Assembly (NCBI RefSeq): GCF_023061135.1
Contig: NZ_JAKGAN010000008.1
Coordinates: forward strand, 62,001 to 126,000
DNA length: 64,000 nt
Direction of reading: 5' to 3'
Source of the DNA: Chromohalobacter sarecensis
GTDB lineage: Bacteria; Pseudomonadota; Gammaproteobacteria; Pseudomonadales; Halomonadaceae
This document shows positions 1 through 7,667 of the stretch, piece after piece. Each line of letters opens with the position of its first letter. Position 1 is the first letter of the stretch. The notes beneath the pieces were generated by a model that saw only the letters and a list, made by a program, of their open reading frames with translations, searched no databases and was not told the DNA's origin. Made by a program: the position numbers and the translations under genes.

Positions 1-363
1 CACGTGCTTGGAACGTAGATAGTCACTGGGAGTCGCTTCGTCCTGAATCAAATGGCGGAAACCGCACAATCGGGGCGATTGCCAGCGACTCAGCTGCGCT
101 TCCAAATCGTCGGCTTCGGGATCGATCCAACCGACGACGCCGACGATCGAAGCATCCGTTTCCGCCAGATCGAGTAGAAAATCGGTCTCATCGAGCCGCG
201 GCCGAGCCTGCACGGCGATCGTGGCATCGATGCCGCATGCGTGGCGCGCGGGCGCGAGATTCTGCGGCAAGAAGTCCTGCTGGAGGCAGGCCATGTTTTT
301 GCCGATCCATGGAAAGTCATCTACCTGGTAACGCCAGAAGTGTTGATGGGCATCGATTCGCAT
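1..363 (-). CDS. Amidohydrolase-family sugar lactonase, partial (runs off the window)
   Basis: Reading from an ATG at 363, 121 codons stay open to the window edge. The N-terminus MRIDAHQHFWRY carries the H-x-H metal-ligand pair of the TIM-barrel amidohydrolases that open sugar lactones or 2-pyrone-4,6-dicarboxylate. The strand GVVGWIDPEADD further on also fits the family. The gene follows the FAH-type hydrolase on the same strand after 43 bp, so it belongs to the sugar-acid operon. By context I infer it hydrolyses L-fuconolactone or D-arabinonolactone to the acid used by the dehydratase at 7668-8984. Most of the protein lies outside the window, so the remaining metal ligands cannot be checked. 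No strong ribosome binding site is visible. Confidence 0.75.
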   Translation of the reverse strand, partial: MRIDAHQHFWRYQVDDFPWIGKNMACLQQDFLPQNLAPARHACGIDATIAVQARPRLDETDFLLDLAETDASIVGVVGWIDPEADDLEAQLSRWQSPRLCGFRHLIQDEATPSDYLRSKHV

Positions 364-406
364 GGCTTTGAGTCCCCGTCAGTCCCGTGGATCAGCGATG
401 GTGGAA

Positions 407-1249
407 TCAGCTCTTGACGCAGCGTTGCTGCTGTTCGCCCAGACCTTCGATCCCTAGACGCATGGTCTGACCGGACTTGAGGAAGACCTGGGGCTTCTGG
501 CCAGCGCCCACGCCGGGCGGTGTGCCGGTGGAGATGACATCGCCGGGCTGCAGGCTCATGAAGCGGCTCAGGTATGCCACCAGATAGGGGATCTGGTAGA
601 CCATGGTGCGGCTGTTGCCGTCCTGGTAGCGCTTGCCATCGACTTCCAGCCACATGTCGAGCGCTTGGGGATCGGCGATCTCATCGCGGGTCACCAGCCA
701 CGGGCCGAGCGGGCCGAAGGTGTCGCAGCCCTTGCCTTTGTCCCAACTGCCGCTGCGCTCGAGCTGGAATTCCCGCTCGGAGACATCGTTGATAACGCAG
801 TAACCGGCGACATGATCCATGGCGTCGGCCTCATCGATATAGCGCCCTGGCTTGCCGATGATTACGCCGAGTTCGACCTCCCAATCCGTCTTCTGAGAGT
901 CGCGGGGGATTTCTACGTCATCGTTCGGGCCGCAGATGGCACTGTTCCATTTGTTGAAGACGACCGGCTCCGGGGGCACTTCGGCGCCGGTTTCGGCAGC
1001 GTGGTCGGAATAGTTGAGGCCAATGCAGATGAACTTGCCGACCTGGCCGACGCAGGGGCCGAGACGGGTGTCGGGGGCGACTTCCGGTAGGCTGGCGAGA
1101 TCGATCTTGGCTAACTTTGCAAGGCTCTCGTCGGAGAGCACCTCACCTGCGATGTCGTCGATCTGGCCTGAGAGATCGCGTACGATGCCGTTGACGTCGA
1201 TGATGCCGGGCTTTTCCTGGCCTTTTGGGCCGTGACGTAGCAGTTTCAT
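407..1249 (-). CDS. Fumarylacetoacetate hydrolase-family protein, likely 2,4-diketo-3-deoxy-L-fuconate hydrolase
   Basis: A 280-residue FAH-fold hydrolase. The N-terminus MKLLRHGPKGQEKPGIID is typical of the sugar-acid branch of the family (often mis-annotated as ureidoglycolate lyase). Core motifs are visible: GLNYSDHAAE, the metal-binding E-x-E in WEVELGVIIG, VINDVSEREFQ, KGCDTFGPLGP and the terminal GDVISTGTPPGVG loop. AGAGGAAA lies just before the ATG. Family members cleave the C-C bond of 2,4-diketo acids. In the non-phosphorylative L-fucose or D-arabinose route this gives pyruvate plus L-lactate or glycolate. The lactonase lies downstream, and the SDR that would supply the diketo acid lies upstream on the same strand. 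The family is clear; the exact substrate is inferred from neighbours. Confidence 0.85.
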   Translation of the reverse strand: MKLLRHGPKGQEKPGIIDVNGIVRDLSGQIDDIAGEVLSDESLAKLAKIDLASLPEVAPDTRLGPCVGQVGKFICIGLNYSDHAAETGAEVPPEPVVFNKWNSAICGPNDDVEIPRDSQKTDWEVELGVIIGKPGRYIDEADAMDHVAGYCVINDVSEREFQLERSGSWDKGKGCDTFGPLGPWLVTRDEIADPQALDMWLEVDGKRYQDGNSRTMVYQIPYLVAYLSRFMSLQPGDVISTGTPPGVGAGQKPQVFLKSGQTMRLGIEGLGEQQQRCVKS

Positions 1250-1293
1250 GCGATTTCCTCTTATGTATCCGTTAGCGATTTGAGTCTGATGGT

Positions 1294-1367
1294 CAGCTAC
1301 GAGCGTTGCGCCGGTTTCGGGGCGCTATAAACGACAGCTACGAGCGCTGCGCCGTTTCCGGGGCGCT
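1294..1367. repeat. Two 33-bp near-identical direct repeats between the hydrolase and SDR genes
   Basis: Copies at 1294-1326 and 1335-1367, 8 bp apart, start CAGCTACGAGCG and end GGGGCGCT. They differ at three positions. Each can fold weakly through AGCG/CGCT ends. They fill most of the 138-bp gap between the FAH hydrolase and the SDR gene. This may be a small intergenic repeat family or a simple tandem duplication. Confidence 0.75.
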
Positions 1368-1387
1368 GATCGTTACGAAGGCGGTGA

Positions 1388-2128
1388 TCAATTGGCCCAG
1401 CCGCCGTCGATCAATTGCGCGGTGCCGGTGATGAAGGCTGCTTCGTCCGAGGCGAGAAATGTCGCCAAGGCCGCGACTTCTTCCGGACGTCCGAGCCGTC
1501 CCATGGGCTGACGGTCGATGAAATCCTGAAAGACCGCCGCTTTATCGCGCCCTTGTTGCTGGGCCTGGGCCTCGATGCGCTGATGCAGTGAGGGCGACTC
1601 GACGGTGCCGGGGCAGATGGCATTGCAGCGGATGCCTTGCGTCATGTAGTCGGCCGCGACCGACTTGGTCAAGCCGATGACGGCGGCCTTGGTGGTGCCG
1701 TAGGCAAAGCGGTTGGGAACGCCTTTGAGACTGGATGCCAGCGAGGCCATGTTAACGATACTGCCGCCGCCTCGATTGAGCATGCCGGGGAGGAAGGCCT
1801 GAATCATATGGAACATGGCGGTCACGTTGAGGCCGAAGCTCTGCTCCCAGGTGGCATCGTCGCATTCCAGTATCGAGCCGCCCGGCACCATGCCGGCGCA
1901 GTTGAATAGAATATCGAGCTCGCCAAGTTCATTTGCCAGCGTGTCAATTTCAGCGCGGTGCGTGACATCCAGTCGGTACACTTTGGCATCTTCGAGGTCG
2001 GTGAGCAGGCTGGTATCGATATCGGTGGCAATGACGTTGGCGCCCTCGGCGAGGAAGCGCTCTACCGTGGCGCGACCGATGCCTTGCCCCGCTGCGGTGA
2101 CCAGTGCCCTCTTGTTTTGAAGTCTCAT
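1388..2128 (-). CDS. SDR dehydrogenase, likely 2-keto-3-deoxy-L-fuconate 4-dehydrogenase
   Basis: A 246-residue classical short-chain dehydrogenase starting at the ATG at 2128 (MRLQNKRALVT). The frame extends further upstream, but the family begins here. Visible motifs are the nucleotide loop TAAGQGIGRA, an acidic residue in IATDID that favours NAD, NCAG, the active-site serine in NMASLAS, and Y-x3-K in YGTTKAA. It ends in LIDGGWAN, as members of this group do. This subgroup (DHRS6-like) contains the dehydrogenases that oxidise C4 of 2-keto-3-deoxy sugar acids. It is divergent from the GntR gene and upstream of the FAH hydrolase that would use its product. Substrate assignment rests on context. 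Confidence 0.85.
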   Translation of the reverse strand: MRLQNKRALVTAAGQGIGRATVERFLAEGANVIATDIDTSLLTDLEDAKVYRLDVTHRAEIDTLANELGELDILFNCAGMVPGGSILECDDATWEQSFGLNVTAMFHMIQAFLPGMLNRGGGSIVNMASLASSLKGVPNRFAYGTTKAAVIGLTKSVAADYMTQGIRCNAICPGTVESPSLHQRIEAQAQQQGRDKAAVFQDFIDRQPMGRLGRPEEVAALATFLASDEAAFITGTAQLIDGGWAN

Positions 2129-2193
2129 GGTGTGGCGAATCCCTGCTGAACGTGGGAACATAGCGTGGCCAGCCATTCGAAGATCCAGAGGCC

Positions 2194-2206
2194 TGACCAA
2201 TGGTCA
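2194..2206. promoter_or_regulatory. Palindrome TGACCA-A-TGGTCA, candidate operator of the divergent GntR regulator
   Basis: Perfect 6-bp arms around one central base, in the 160-bp gap between the divergent SDR and gntR genes. An odd-length symmetric site of this kind is usual for FadR-subfamily GntR proteins. Its use by this regulator is inferred. Confidence 0.5.
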
Positions 2207-2233
2207 ATTCATCATTGCTGCGCTGGGTCCCTG

Positions 2234-2250
2234 TGGCAAGTCAATTGCCA
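2234..2250. promoter_or_regulatory. Second inverted repeat TGGCAA-N5-TTGCCA in the SDR/gntR intergenic region
   Basis: Perfect 6-bp arms with a 5-base spacer, 39 bp before the gntR start. It could be a second operator or a chance repeat. Confidence 0.3.
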
Positions 2251-2288
2251 TCAACTTTAGTCGCAACGCAGTGCGGAGAGACGATGCG

Positions 2289-3044
2289 ATGCCGATTCAA
2301 ACCATTCGCTCACAGCGCCTGTATCGACAGATCGCCGATCAGTTGCAACAACTGATTCGCGACGGTGAATTTCCTCCGGGGACGCTACTGCCCCCTGAGC
2401 GTGAACTGGCACAGCAATTAGGTGTCAGCCGAGCGTCGGTGCGTGAGGCGCTGATCGCCCTGGAAGTCGTGGGCATCGTCGAGGTGCGCGTGGGGCATGG
2501 GGTATTGGTCAAGGAAATCGATGCCATGCCGCCGGGGTCGGTGATGCAAGCCGCCGCGCGCAAGGAGCCATGGGCGCTCGACCCTGAGTTCGCCAGTGAG
2601 ATCGAGCTCAATCTCGACGAGGAAATACCCCCGTTTTCCCTATTGCAGGCGCGACGTTACCTGGAGCCCGAGAATGCGGCGTTGGCGGCGATGAACGCCA
2701 GTGACGAGGACTTGGATGCGATTCGTGCGGCATTGACGCGCAACATCTACGATAACAATCACGGAGGGGGGAACCTGGCGGGGGATCGGCTATTGCACAT
2801 CCGCATCGCCGAAGCCTCGGGCAACGCGGCTTATGCCTTGCTGATCAAGCACCTGCTGGGGCACCAGTACGGGGTCATGTTCCGGCGCCTGCAGGAGCTA
2901 TTCATGGAGACGGGCATGGCACAGCGCTCACAGGAAGACCACGAGCGCCTGGTGGCGGCGATCGAGGCGCGTGACCCCGCAGCGGCGAGACAAGCCATGG
3001 AAGTCCACCTCGATCATGTGCTGCGGGTGTTTTTCGCGGAGTAG
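2289..3044 (+). CDS. GntR-family regulator, FadR/FCD subfamily
   Basis: A 251-residue regulator. The start at 2289 (MPIQTIRSQRLYRQIADQL) is chosen because GGAGAG lies just upstream and the wHTH begins at once, although the frame is open further upstream. Residues about 8-75 form the GntR winged helix (PPERELAQQLGVSRASVREALIALE). The C-terminal part is an FCD ligand domain with the metal-type histidines in LLHIRIAEASGN, QEDHERLVAAIEARD and MEVHLDHV. FCD regulators of sugar-acid operons usually bind a pathway acid and lift repression. It is divergent from the SDR-hydrolase-lactonase operon and convergent with the FAD oxidase gene. It is the likely local regulator of the fucose/arabinose-type locus. 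Confidence 0.9.
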   Translation: MPIQTIRSQRLYRQIADQLQQLIRDGEFPPGTLLPPERELAQQLGVSRASVREALIALEVVGIVEVRVGHGVLVKEIDAMPPGSVMQAAARKEPWALDPEFASEIELNLDEEIPPFSLLQARRYLEPENAALAAMNASDEDLDAIRAALTRNIYDNNHGGGNLAGDRLLHIRIAEASGNAAYALLIKHLLGHQYGVMFRRLQELFMETGMAQRSQEDHERLVAAIEARDPAAARQAMEVHLDHVLRVFFAE

Positions 3045-3078
3045 CGGTCTTGTTTCCCAGATAACGGGACACCTAAGA

Positions 3079-4524
3079 TCAACGCGGTAAGATACGGCCG
3101 GCGGCCATTAGCCCCTCCGGGTCGAAGAGCTGCTTGAGACCTTTCAAGAGCGTGTATTCGGTCTCGTCCAAATCTTCGAGGAAAGGCACCTGTTTGACGC
3201 GCCCGATGCCGTGTTCGGCGCTGATGCTGCCATGGTGGGCGTCGACGAGATCGAACAGGACACCTTCCAGCTCATGCAGTAGGGCCTTTTTGGCTTCGAG
3301 ATCGAGATTCGCGGGCGGCAGAAGGTTGAAGTGCAGGTTGCCGTCGCCGATGTGGCCGTAGGCGATGACCTGTGTCTCCGGCGAGTGCTGTGCCATGGCG
3401 TGATTGGCGGCGTCGCAGAATGCCGTCAACGACGAAATGGGCAGCGAGATATCGGTGCGCAGGTGTTCACCGCGCATCTGTTGGCCTTCGAGCATGCTTT
3501 CACGGATCTGCCATAGCTGGGCCGCCTGCGTCTCGCTGCTGGCGAGGACGCCATCCAGTACATTCCCTTGATCCGACCCTGTCTCGAAGAGATGCTCGAT
3601 CATCGTGTCGAGATCTGCCGGGCCGCTGGCCGAGACTTCCATCAAGACATAGACCGGGTGTGCTTCGTCGAGTGGGTCGGGGAGATCCGGCGCGGCTTCG
3701 AATGCCAGTTCCATGCACACACGAGGAATCAACTCGAACGCCGAGAGCAGGTCGCAGCAGCTACGCCGTGCCTGGGCGTAAAGCGCCAAGACCGAGGCGA
3801 TATCGGGCACGGCGATCAGTGCAGTGCGGCTGGTCTGCGGTCGAGGGGCGAGCTTGAGCACGGCGCCGGTGACGATGCCCAGCGTGCCTTCGGCACCGAT
3901 GAACAACTGCTTGAGGTCGTAACCGCGGTTGTCCTTGTGCAGGGCATGCATGCCGTTCCACAAGCGTCCGTCGGGCAGCACGACCTCCAGCCCCAGTACC
4001 AGTTGGCGCATCATGCCGTAGCGCAACACGTTGAGCCCACCGGCGTTGGTGGAGACGTTGCCGCCTATCTGGCAGCTCCCTTGTGCGCCCAGGGCGAGCG
4101 GGAAGTAGCAATCCGCCTCTTCAGCGGCATCCTTGACGTTCTGCAGGATGCAGCCGCTATCTACACTCATGCTGAAATTGATGGGATCGAGGTGACGAAT
4201 TCGGTTCAGCCGCTCGAGGCTGATCATTAGTTCACCGCGCTCGGGATCGGGTTGCGCGCCGCCGACGAGACCTGAGTGGCCTCCCTGCGCCACCATGGGA
4301 ATCTGGTGGCGATGGCAGAACGCGACGATGTCGGCGACCTGTTCGGGAGTGCCAGGGCGAGCGATCATCCAGGGATCGCCGCCCTTGTCGCCGGCCCAGT
4401 CGGTGGTATAGCGCGCAAACTCCGCGGGGTCATCGATGACCCCGCTGCTACCCAGCAAGTCGCTGAGAAAGTCGTGCAGTTCTTGCGTGGCGATGGGCAT
4501 GGTGATGTCTTGCTCCACTGTCAT
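3079..4524 (-). CDS. FAD-linked 2-hydroxyacid oxidase/dehydrogenase (GlcD / D-lactate dehydrogenase family)
   Basis: A 481-residue protein of the vanillyl-alcohol-oxidase fold. The PP-loop (VAQGGHSGLVGG), the second FAD segment (GGNVSTNAGGLNVLRYG) and FIGAEGTLGIVT bind FAD. The C-terminal half has HIGDGNLHFNLL and SAEHGIGRVK, as in D-lactate dehydrogenase, D-2-hydroxyglutarate dehydrogenase and GlcD. Neither possible start (4524, or a Met at 4500 beginning MPIATQEL) has a strong ribosome binding site. The gene lies between the TRAP genes and the SDR/FAH genes, so it probably oxidises the 2-hydroxyacid released by the FAH hydrolase: glycolate from D-arabinose, or lactate from L-fucose. VAO-type enzymes usually prefer glycolate or D-hydroxyacids, which slightly favours the arabinose reading. 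Confidence 0.85.
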   Translation of the reverse strand: MTVEQDITMPIATQELHDFLSDLLGSSGVIDDPAEFARYTTDWAGDKGGDPWMIARPGTPEQVADIVAFCHRHQIPMVAQGGHSGLVGGAQPDPERGELMISLERLNRIRHLDPINFSMSVDSGCILQNVKDAAEEADCYFPLALGAQGSCQIGGNVSTNAGGLNVLRYGMMRQLVLGLEVVLPDGRLWNGMHALHKDNRGYDLKQLFIGAEGTLGIVTGAVLKLAPRPQTSRTALIAVPDIASVLALYAQARRSCCDLLSAFELIPRVCMELAFEAAPDLPDPLDEAHPVYVLMEVSASGPADLDTMIEHLFETGSDQGNVLDGVLASSETQAAQLWQIRESMLEGQQMRGEHLRTDISLPISSLTAFCDAANHAMAQHSPETQVIAYGHIGDGNLHFNLLPPANLDLEAKKALLHELEGVLFDLVDAHHGSISAEHGIGRVKQVPFLEDLDETEYTLLKGLKQLFDPEGLMAAGRILPR

Positions 4525-4543
4525 ATCACTTGTGCTAGAGCGC

Positions 4544-4574
4544 TACTTATACCAGAGCATTACTTATACCAGAG
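4544..4574. repeat. Tandem duplication spanning the dctM stop codon
   Basis: TACTTATACCAGAG occurs at 4544-4557 and again at 4561-4574, a 17-bp unit repeated with the second copy incomplete. The dctM stop lies at the junction, so the gene's last codons (Trp-Tyr-Lys-stop) are duplicated just after it. Confidence 0.8.
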
Positions 4575-5816
4575 GACCAGGCCGGGGAAGGCCAGGAACG
4601 CGATAAGCAAGGCGACCAGCGTGAAGTAGTAGGGCAACAGGCTCTTGACCAGTTCTTCGAGCTTGACCTTGCCGACGCCGCAACCGACATAGAGCACGGT
4701 GCCCACTGGCGGTGTGATCAGGCCGATGCCGAGGATGAACGACATCATGACACCGAAGTAGACCGGGTCGATGCCCAGTTTGACGACGACCGGAGTCATC
4801 AGTGGCGCCAGAATGACCATGGCCGGCGTAAGGTCCATGAAGAAGCCGACGACCAGCAGGAACATCGTCAGAATACCCAGGATGAAGTACTTGTTCTGGG
4901 ACAGCTCCGAGAGCATGACGACGATCTCTTGCGGGATCATATTGGCAGTCAAAAGCCATGCCAGGACACTGGCAAACGCCAACAGCAGCAAGACCACACC
5001 GGTCAAGCGGCCGGTCGTCACACACAAAGAGAAGAAGCTCTTCAAGGTGAGGCTGCGATACACGAACATCGACACCGCCACGGCGTAGAGCAGGGCGACT
5101 GCGGCGCTTTCGGTAGGTGTGAAGACACCGCTCAAGATCCCGCCGACGATGATGATCGGCAGCAGCAACGCGAGTATCGAATCCTTGAGGGCGGCGATGA
5201 GTTCCTGGAAGTCGAACGGCTGCGCGGCGCCGGTCTTCTTGGACTGGAAGTACGTCGCCAGGGCGAGACCCAAGGTGATCAGAATGCCTGGCACGATCCC
5301 GGCCATGAACAGTTCTGAAATCGAGGTGCCGGTCACGACCCCGAAGAGAATCATCGGAATCGACGGCGGAATGATGATACCCACTACCGAGGCGGCGACG
5401 ACGATAGCGGTGGCGCGTGGCCCCGAATAGCCGTGCTCTTTCATCGGGTTGATCATCATGCTGCCCACGGCGGAGGCGTCCGCCACGGCGGAGCCGCTGA
5501 TGCCACCGAAGAACATCGAGGTCAGCACGGTCACCTGGCCCAAGCCGCCGGCGACGAAGCCGACCATGGCGCTGGCCAGGCGTACCAGACGCTTGGCGAT
5601 ACCGCCCGAACTCATGACCTCGCCGACGAGAATGAATAGAGGGATAGCCAACAAGGGGAATGAGTCAAGCCCGTTGACAGCTTCCGATACCAGCGAGGAG
5701 AGGCCGTAATCGGCGAAGTGAAAGATGAACAGGCAGATCGCGGCTAAGCCAAACGAGATCGGCATGCCGATCACGATGCAAGCGAACAGCCCTAAGAGAA
5801 TGCTCCATAGGATCAT
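4560..5816 (-). CDS. dctM: TRAP transporter large permease subunit
   Basis: A 418-residue, strongly hydrophobic protein with about 12 membrane segments and hallmark DctM motifs: PMSFGLA-like MPISFGLAAICLF at the N-terminus, IPLFILVGEVMSSGGIAKRL, GGISGSAVADASAVGSMMI, and the C-terminal LITPPVGTVLYVGCGV. The DctM subunit carries substrate-Na+ symport in the inner membrane. It overlaps dctQ by 4 bp, giving translational coupling. With dctQ and dctP it forms a complete TRAP system beside the sugar-acid genes, so the substrate is probably a sugar acid or related carboxylate. Length and motifs are complete. Confidence 0.95.
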   Translation of the reverse strand: MILWSILLGLFACIVIGMPISFGLAAICLFIFHFADYGLSSLVSEAVNGLDSFPLLAIPLFILVGEVMSSGGIAKRLVRLASAMVGFVAGGLGQVTVLTSMFFGGISGSAVADASAVGSMMINPMKEHGYSGPRATAIVVAASVVGIIIPPSIPMILFGVVTGTSISELFMAGIVPGILITLGLALATYFQSKKTGAAQPFDFQELIAALKDSILALLLPIIIVGGILSGVFTPTESAAVALLYAVAVSMFVYRSLTLKSFFSLCVTTGRLTGVVLLLLAFASVLAWLLTANMIPQEIVVMLSELSQNKYFILGILTMFLLVVGFFMDLTPAMVILAPLMTPVVVKLGIDPVYFGVMMSFILGIGLITPPVGTVLYVGCGVGKVKLEELVKSLLPYYFTLVALLIAFLAFPGLVLWYK

Positions 5817-6295
5817 GCCGCACCTCGCTTGAAGACTTTGTAGAGAAAAATGGTATTACCGATGATGGTGAGTATTGCCATGACCACCATCGCGCTATTG
5901 AGGACGGTCTTGGAAATGCCCAGGAAGGGGGTCGTTCCAACGTAGCCTGAAATGAGGTTGTTGAAACCGATTAAAATACTGATACAAACGGCATAGATGA
6001 TCGCTGCTGCAACCGAGGCGAATATCTTTTGCAGTACGGGAGGCGCCTTGTCCTTGAACAGCGTCACGGCGACGTGTTCGTTGGTCAGACTGGCGATACC
6101 TGCGCCCAGTAGCACCATCCAAATGAAGAACAGGCGTGAGATTTCCGCAGCCCAAGCAAAAGAGTAGCTGAATAGAAAGCGGCCGAAGACGTTCATCGAG
6201 ACGGTGACGACCACGCCTATGACGAGGAGCCCGATGATGACGTCCAGTCCACTTATCAGCTTGTTCAAGTAGGCGTTACCCGAACGTGACTTCAT
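5813..6295 (-). CDS. dctQ: TRAP transporter small permease subunit
   Basis: A 160-residue membrane protein with four hydrophobic segments (about residues 12-34, 45-67, 85-110 and 125-150). FSYSFAWAAEISRLFFIWMVLLG is split here as FAWAAEISRLFFIW, the conserved DctQ helix-2 core. It assembles with DctM in the inner membrane. The 4-bp ATGA overlap with dctM indicates coupled translation. It is separated from dctP by 101 bp holding a strong hairpin. Confidence 0.93.
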   Translation of the reverse strand: MKSRSGNAYLNKLISGLDVIIGLLVIGVVVTVSMNVFGRFLFSYSFAWAAEISRLFFIWMVLLGAGIASLTNEHVAVTLFKDKAPPVLQKIFASVAAAIIYAVCISILIGFNNLISGYVGTTPFLGISKTVLNSAMVVMAILTIIGNTIFLYKVFKRGAA

Positions 6296-6337
6296 GAAGC
6301 CTCCAGGGAGGGGATGCTTATCGTGTTGGTTCCAAAA

Positions 6338-6367
6338 GCAGGGAAGGGCGTGGCCGACCTTCCCTGC
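6338..6367 (-). terminator. Intercistronic hairpin between dctP and dctQM
   Basis: Perfect 10-bp arms (GCAGGGAAGG and CCTTCCCTGC) around a 10-base loop. In the transcription direction it is followed by TTTTGG. It is likely a partial terminator or mRNA stabiliser that keeps the binding protein in excess over the membrane subunits, as known for other TRAP operons. Confidence 0.65.
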
Positions 6368-6396
6368 GGAGTTGTGCTACTGATGATGCGGGGTGC

Positions 6397-7461
6397 TTAT
6401 TCTTGCTCTTGCTGCACCTGTTCGCGGATGTCGTCGATCAGCTCACCGCCGATATCCTCGCGCCAATCTTCATAGACCGGTTCCAGCGTGTCCTGGAAGA
6501 CCTTGACCTGGTCGCTGCTGAGCTCGGTGATCTGCATGCCTGAATCTTTCAGGTCCTGCTTGATCTGATCGTTCAGCGTACGGCTGACGTCACGCTGGTA
6601 GTCGCCCATCTTGGTGGCGGCGTCGCGAACCAGCGCTTGATAGTCTTCCGGCAGACGGTCCCAGAAGCGAGCAGAGACCAGCGTGATGAACGGCGTATAG
6701 ACGTGGTTGGTTTCGGTGGCGTAGTCCTGAACCTCGTTGAACTTGGACGACTCGATGGTGATCCAGGGGTTTTCCTGACCATCGACGACACCTTGCTCAA
6801 GCGCCGTGAAAAGCTCGGCGAAGGACATTGGCGTGGGGTTGGCGCCCAGGGTCCGCCAGATATCCAGATGGAGCTCGTTTTCCATGGTGCGGATCTTCAG
6901 ACCATCGAGATCTTCCGGCTTTTCGACGGGATGCTGGCTATTGGTCAACTGGCGATAGCCGTTTTCACCCCAGCCGATGGCAACCAAGCCTTGAGAGGAT
7001 GCATCTTCGAGCATTTTCTGGCCGATTTCGCCGTCAAGCACGGCATCCGCCATTTCCGGCTTGGGGAACAGGAACGGCAGGTCGAAGACCGCGAATTCCG
7101 GGAACATGTTCACCAGCGGCGAGGTGGACGGCATGGTCATTTCCAGCGTGCCTGCCTGCAGTGCACTGGTCGCCTGGCGGTCATCGCCCAATTGGGCACC
7201 GGGGAAAAGGTCGACCTGGATGTGGCCATCACTGCGTTGCTCGACCATCTTCTCGAAGTACTGAAGACCGCGATATTGCGCGCCGGATTCCGTGGTACCG
7301 ATGCTGAATTTGATCTTGAAGTCGCCATCGGCTTGAACCTTGTCGCCTGTGACGTCCGGCAAGTCAGGCATTTCGGTCGCCGCGGAGGCACTCAAGGCGG
7401 TCAAGCCGAGAAAGGCGCCGCCGACGACCGAAACAAAGCGTGTCGTTGTGGTTGTTGTCAT
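6397..7461 (-). CDS. dctP: TRAP transporter periplasmic substrate-binding protein
   Basis: A 354-residue DctP-family protein. A signal peptide ends near residue 27 (LSASA-A). The mature part has the DctP pattern YFEKMVEQRSDGHIQVDLFPG near the start, then LKIRTMENELHLDIWRTLGANPTPMSF, where the arginine of the KIR motif binds the substrate carboxylate, and ALEQGVVDGQENP. It captures the acid in the periplasm and delivers it to DctQM. It is the first TRAP gene after the dehydratase, behind its own 206-bp leader. The C-terminus is rich in Gln and Glu. Complete and intact. Confidence 0.94.
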   Translation of the reverse strand: MTTTTTTRFVSVVGGAFLGLTALSASAATEMPDLPDVTGDKVQADGDFKIKFSIGTTESGAQYRGLQYFEKMVEQRSDGHIQVDLFPGAQLGDDRQATSALQAGTLEMTMPSTSPLVNMFPEFAVFDLPFLFPKPEMADAVLDGEIGQKMLEDASSQGLVAIGWGENGYRQLTNSQHPVEKPEDLDGLKIRTMENELHLDIWRTLGANPTPMSFAELFTALEQGVVDGQENPWITIESSKFNEVQDYATETNHVYTPFITLVSARFWDRLPEDYQALVRDAATKMGDYQRDVSRTLNDQIKQDLKDSGMQITELSSDQVKVFQDTLEPVYEDWREDIGGELIDDIREQVQQEQE

Positions 7462-7498
7462 CCTGTCCTCCTGGAACTGATGGTTAGTGCTGGCATGT

Positions 7499-7514
7499 GT
7501 GTCACGAATGACAC
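7499..7514. promoter_or_regulatory. Inverted repeat GTGTCA-N4-TGACAC upstream of dctP
   Basis: Perfect 6-bp arms, 38 bp upstream of the dctP start. Candidate operator or leader hairpin; the regulator is not known. Confidence 0.35.
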
Positions 7515-7606
7515 CGGTATCATTGCAACCTGCACCAGAAACCCTTGCTTACTGATGGGTCACACGATGTCCTTGGCAGACGCTGTGTCTGCTCTTGATC
7601 ATCTTA

Positions 7607-7617
7607 ATGTTGAACAT
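7607..7617. promoter_or_regulatory. Short palindrome ATGTT-G-AACAT upstream of dctP
   Basis: 5-bp arms around a central G in the dctP leader. Its half TTGAACAT also occurs in the longer palindrome at 9159-9182. Weak evidence for a shared binding protein. Confidence 0.3.
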
Positions 7618-7667
7618 ACACCTAGATGCCCCCCTTTGAGACTTCATCGTTAGTCGTAGATGGCCAA

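Noticed and set aside
6637-7653. A 338-codon frame opposite dctP
   Set aside because: Antisense shadow of dctP; no ribosome binding site or recognised domain.
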